Assembly (NCBI GenBank): GCA_963810525.1
Contig: CAWENB010000002.1
Coordinates: forward strand, 62,001 to 126,000
Length of the DNA stretch: 64,000 nt
Source of the DNA: JAICLK01 sp963810525
GTDB taxonomy: Bacteria > Patescibacteriota > Saccharimonadia > Saccharimonadales > UBA4665
Direction of reading: 5' to 3'
In this document: piece after piece, positions 61,181-64,000 of the stretch
How the letters are laid out: each line of letters starts with the position of its first letter
Numbering within the stretch: the stretch's first letter is position 1
The notes under the pieces: generated by a model
What the model was told of the DNA's origin: nothing
Databases searched by the model: none
The model's input: the letters and a program-made list of their open reading frames with translations, nothing else
Position numbers and translations under genes: made by a program

Positions 61181-62497
61181 ATGATGCCATTGAACCACCA
61201 GAATTTCCGCGATCCGCAGGCGCGACCTCACGACACGGCGTCAAAACCGTATAAAATTGCGTCATCGTCCAGACCAACACTATCAAAAAAGCCGTTAATC
61301 GTATTGTCTGCGGCAGTTATATTGATTGGCGTTGCCGGATTTTTACTTGTTCATGCTCATCATCCCAAGCACCTCGCGAATGCTAGTATTACTGTTCAGA
61401 ATGGCGCAGCCGTTTCGTCGCATACCAACCAGATCCGCTTGATCGCAACTGGCGACTGGATTGCCCATGATTCTGTGAACGCGGCCGCCAAGCAACCGGA
61501 CGGCAGCTACAATTATCTGCCGATGGTACAGGATTTTTCACCAATCTTTAAAGATGCGGATATCCGATTTTGCAACGATCCGATTTTGAACGGCGGCGAA
61601 AGTCTTGGAATCTACGGCTATCCGAAATTCAATTCACCGACTGAGTTCGTAACCGATATGGGCGAGCTCGGCTGCAACCTCGCGAATACCGCATCCAACC
61701 ACAGTTTTGATTTCACGCAAGCCAATATTTCAAATTCCGTGGCAACGTGGCAAAAGGTACCGAACATGCTTGCGGTGGCCGGCGAGAATCAGAACCAGCA
61801 GCAACATGACGCCGTACACTACTTTACGGTTAAGAGAGTGAAATTTGCCTTCCTGGCCTACACGACGTATATCAATACCGACTCACCAGTTCAAAACAGC
61901 TACGGCGTCAATGTATTCAGCAAATCATTTGCCGCGTCACAAGTCGCTGAGGCCAAAAGTCACGGTGCGCAAGTTATCGTCGCCAGCATACGTTGGGGTA
62001 CGGAGTATTCTAATACGCTCAATGCCAGTGAACAGGCGGACGCACAGTACCTTGCCGATCAGGGCGTCAATCTCATCCTCGGACATGGCACTCATGAACT
62101 CCAGCCGGTACAGCAGCTTACCGGCAGCGGCGGCAACAAAACCATTGTATGGTATGGACTTGGAAATTTCCTTAACACCCAGGAGCCACCGGAAACGCTC
62201 TTTAACGGCTTGGCGGTCATGGACATAAATGCCAAGACGCATGCCATCTCAAATCTGAGCTACCTGCCGATTTACATGCACTATGAATGGACGCCGGCGC
62301 AAGCGGCCGCCGATGATACCAACGCCCGAAATCATTTGCATCTTTACTTATTTGAGGATGCCACCCAGCCAATGGTTGACGCCCAGCAGCTCAAAACCAC
62401 GCTCTCCGCCCAAAAACAGCGTTACGAACAGACACTCGGAACCTATGGCCTCAATATTCCAATCGTAACCTCTAAAAAATACTTGAGTACTTACTGA
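61181..62497 (+). CDS. CapA/PGA_cap family metallophosphatase-like protein
   Basis: 438 residues: a cytoplasmic basic N-terminus, a membrane span (PLIVLSAAVILIGVAGFLLV), and an extracytoplasmic PGA_cap domain (LIATGDWIAHDSV, LANTASNHSFDFTQANISNS, VIVASIRWGTEYSN, LGHGTHELQPVQQL, IVWYGLGNFLNT). CapA proteins help attach or process polyglutamate or other surface polymers. Either ATG 61181 or 61184 may be used. It overlaps the convergent VanY gene by 7 bp. Confidence 0.9.
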   Translation: MMPLNHQNFRDPQARPHDTASKPYKIASSSRPTLSKKPLIVLSAAVILIGVAGFLLVHAHHPKHLANASITVQNGAAVSSHTNQIRLIATGDWIAHDSVNAAAKQPDGSYNYLPMVQDFSPIFKDADIRFCNDPILNGGESLGIYGYPKFNSPTEFVTDMGELGCNLANTASNHSFDFTQANISNSVATWQKVPNMLAVAGENQNQQQHDAVHYFTVKRVKFAFLAYTTYINTDSPVQNSYGVNVFSKSFAASQVAEAKSHGAQVIVASIRWGTEYSNTLNASEQADAQYLADQGVNLILGHGTHELQPVQQLTGSGGNKTIVWYGLGNFLNTQEPPETLFNGLAVMDINAKTHAISNLSYLPIYMHYEWTPAQAAADDTNARNHLHLYLFEDATQPMVDAQQLKTTLSAQKQRYEQTLGTYGLNIPIVTSKKYLSTY

Positions 62498-63255
62498 TAA
62501 TTGCCGCCGGAAACGCCGAAGAACTGCTCGAGTGTCAGAATGCCTTCTTTGTGCATTTCCGTTGAAAGCGTCGTGCCTATGTACCGGACATGCCACGGTT
62601 CGTATTCATAGCCGGTAATGTTTTCATATCCTTTCAGATAACGGATGATAAAACCGTATTTGTATGCATTGGCTGCCAGCCACTCTCCCTCAGGAGTGCT
62701 TGCGAAGCATAGCTCTACTTCGCAGGTACGACTAACGGGCTCTATATCAGCTGCCAGCCCGGTTTGGTGTTCGCTGTATCCGGGTCGGGCGCTTTGCGTA
62801 TCGGCTACCGTCTGTCCTTGTGACTGCACGTAGCCATTGTATAGGCCTACCTGGTAAGTGTAAGAACGATAGCCGCTCGAAAGCATGAGTTGGATACCCT
62901 GTTGCTTGGCGGCGGCGAACATGGTCTCAAGTGCAGTGGCGGTGACCTGGCGGACCTGCATCGATTCGTTGCCGGGAACACGTAAAGGTACATTGGGAAC
63001 GACCAAGTCCGTCGGCACGTAGTTTCGCGGGTTGAGCGGATGCTTTTTATTGACAATAACCCAGATGCTGGTCGGGTCAGTCAGAGAATATTGCATTTTA
63101 TTGAAACCGCCGGCTGGTTGTGTTGAGTGGGCGTTTTTGGTTGTAACTTGACCTGACGTTGACTGAACCTTGTTAGTCTGGCTGTGATGGTTGCTATGGA
63201 AACTCCACACCCCGATCGCAATTAATACAACGACAGCTATACCGGTTTTTTTCAT
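62491..63255 (-). CDS. D-alanyl-D-alanine carboxypeptidase, VanY/M15 family
   Basis: 254 residues from ATG 63255: signal anchor (GIAVVVLIAIGVWSFHSNH), then an M15B domain with SSGYRSYTYQVGLYNGYV, the zinc motif SEHQTGLAADIEP and the second His in YEPWHVRYIG. Removes terminal D-Ala from peptidoglycan stems, extracytoplasmic. The start is supported by a TACAAT box 8 nt upstream. It adjoins an L,D-transpeptidase gene, which uses the tetrapeptides this enzyme makes. Confidence 0.93.
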   Translation of the reverse strand: MKKTGIAVVVLIAIGVWSFHSNHHSQTNKVQSTSGQVTTKNAHSTQPAGGFNKMQYSLTDPTSIWVIVNKKHPLNPRNYVPTDLVVPNVPLRVPGNESMQVRQVTATALETMFAAAKQQGIQLMLSSGYRSYTYQVGLYNGYVQSQGQTVADTQSARPGYSEHQTGLAADIEPVSRTCEVELCFASTPEGEWLAANAYKYGFIIRYLKGYENITGYEYEPWHVRYIGTTLSTEMHKEGILTLEQFFGVSGGNYQ

Positions 63256-63263
63256 TACCAACC

Positions 63264-63269
63264 ATTGTA
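63264..63269 (-). promoter_or_regulatory. -10 box of leaderless VanY-like gene
   Basis: Minus-strand TACAAT with an 8-nt gap to ATG 63255. Confidence 0.6.
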
Positions 63270-63335
63270 TCGTACGGCGCCGGCAAACTTAATCGGATCG
63301 CGCAAAATGGTATACTGAATTGAGCTAACAGCGTT

Positions 63336-64000
63336 ATGCGAAGAAATAAAATAACTCGTAATGCAAATGCGCAGCCGTTTACGTACCGAACGCATATCAC
63401 CACGCATAATTCAGCCGCTTCACCCCAGCCGAAACGACGACGAAGCCGCCGGGGTGCTCGGCTGATTCCGCTCTTGATTGCTGGTATCGGTTTGGCAATA
63501 GTTGCTATCGGCTCAATGCACGGCACGGCACATCATAATCAAAATACGGATACCTCCGTCCGGACTGTAACGGCAGGAAAGTCCGTTGCTGTCGTAGGGG
63601 GCTCTCCATGTGCGGGCAATTCTTTGACCAGCTTGGTTCTGGTCAGAATCTCACAGCGCCGGTTATGGGCGTGTGAATCGAACTTGCAACTCTATGCCTC
63701 TTCTGTAGTAACCGGCATGGCAATGTATCCAGCTGACATAACGCCGATCGGCACTTACCACATCTACGATAAGGAAACCGACCAGGATCTGAAAGGTTGC
63801 GACTCTACCGGCTGCTGGAATGACCATGTCAATTATTGGATGCCGTGGCTAAGTAATCAATATGGCACGTACGGGTTCCATGATGCTACCTGGCGGCCGG
63901 AAAGCGCGTTCGGCAATATAAGCCCGAATTCGGCTAATGCCTCACACGGGTGTGTTGAATTGCCGTTAGCGACAGCGCAATGGCTATATAACTGGGTGCA
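63336..64000 (+). CDS. L,D-transpeptidase (YkuD), 3' end outside window
   Basis: The open frame runs from ATG 63336 off the end of the window (221 codons seen). A basic N-terminus (KRRRSRRGAR) and a membrane span (LIPLLIAGIGLAIVAIGS) are followed by a YkuD domain: LVRISQRRLWACE, ITPIGTYHIYDKE, YGFHDATWRPES and the catalytic SHGCVELP segment (His and Cys). Such enzymes make 3-3 peptidoglycan cross-links. An extended -10 (TGGTATACT, 63308-63316) lies upstream. Divergent from the VanY-type carboxypeptidase, which suggests paired control. Confidence 0.92.
   Translation, partial: MRRNKITRNANAQPFTYRTHITTHNSAASPQPKRRRSRRGARLIPLLIAGIGLAIVAIGSMHGTAHHNQNTDTSVRTVTAGKSVAVVGGSPCAGNSLTSLVLVRISQRRLWACESNLQLYASSVVTGMAMYPADITPIGTYHIYDKETDQDLKGCDSTGCWNDHVNYWMPWLSNQYGTYGFHDATWRPESAFGNISPNSANASHGCVELPLATAQWLYNWV

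Overview
The window looks like a chromosomal segment of a Candidate Phyla Radiation bacterium, most likely Candidatus Saccharibacteria (TM7). This is inferred from the mix of small housekeeping genes, prepilin-like proteins, secreted amidases and large membrane-anchored surface proteins, not from a marker gene. Coding is dense, many genes have a -10 box so close to the start codon that their mRNAs should be leaderless, and TGA is used as an ordinary stop.

Layout. 1-10.2 kb is ordinary chromosome: the 3' part of a PAS histidine kinase, a multi-winged-helix protein, an APH-type phosphotransferase, an asparaginase, a SulP anion transporter, an MFS exporter and a Tpx-like redoxin. An IS256-like (Zn-ribbon variant) element follows. 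From 11,592 to 36,020 lies one large Tn3-family transposon with matching ends and a TTATT target duplication. It carries tnpA, a resolvase and layered cargo: four prepilin-like genes plus a remnant, a CHAP amidase with seven propeller-type repeats, an operon of an ABC-F ATPase, an unknown protein and a YcaO-like protein, and two or three blocks of high-GC DNA of actinobacterial character (XRE regulator, large serine recombinase with two stops, DUF1643 operon). The outer 554 bp are duplicated in inverted orientation, and a third transposon end lies inside next to tnpA, so a roughly 10-kb ancestral transposon seems to have grown leftward.

36.0-41.0 kb: a Fic protein whose catalytic histidine reads as glutamine, tRNA-Gln(CTG) with two decayed copies of its 3' end beyond fic, a CysRS/MshC-like ligase lacking an anticodon-binding domain, a divergent LmbE/PIG-L deacetylase, and metK behind a SAM-type riboswitch.

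41.0-52.2 kb is a cell-surface locus: a PKD-type membrane protein, two secreted proteins sharing a C-terminal signature, two DUF916-like membrane proteins resembling WxL-system partners, two very large paralogous surface proteins and a LytR_C-like protein. Several share an extended -10 promoter. A fourth IS copy (52.4-53.5 kb) and an IS481-like element (54.8-55.9 kb) flank a beta-lactamase-fold hydrolase. 55.9-64.0 kb returns to housekeeping and wall genes: maf, rarA, an FHA-like protein, a GDT1/TMEM165 transporter, an alpha/beta hydrolase, a CapA-like protein, a VanY carboxypeptidase and the start of an L,D-transpeptidase.

Taken together, surface attachment and cell-wall-cutting functions dominate, as expected for an epibiont living on actinobacteria. 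The transposon appears to mobilise such functions while carrying DNA resembling that of the likely host.
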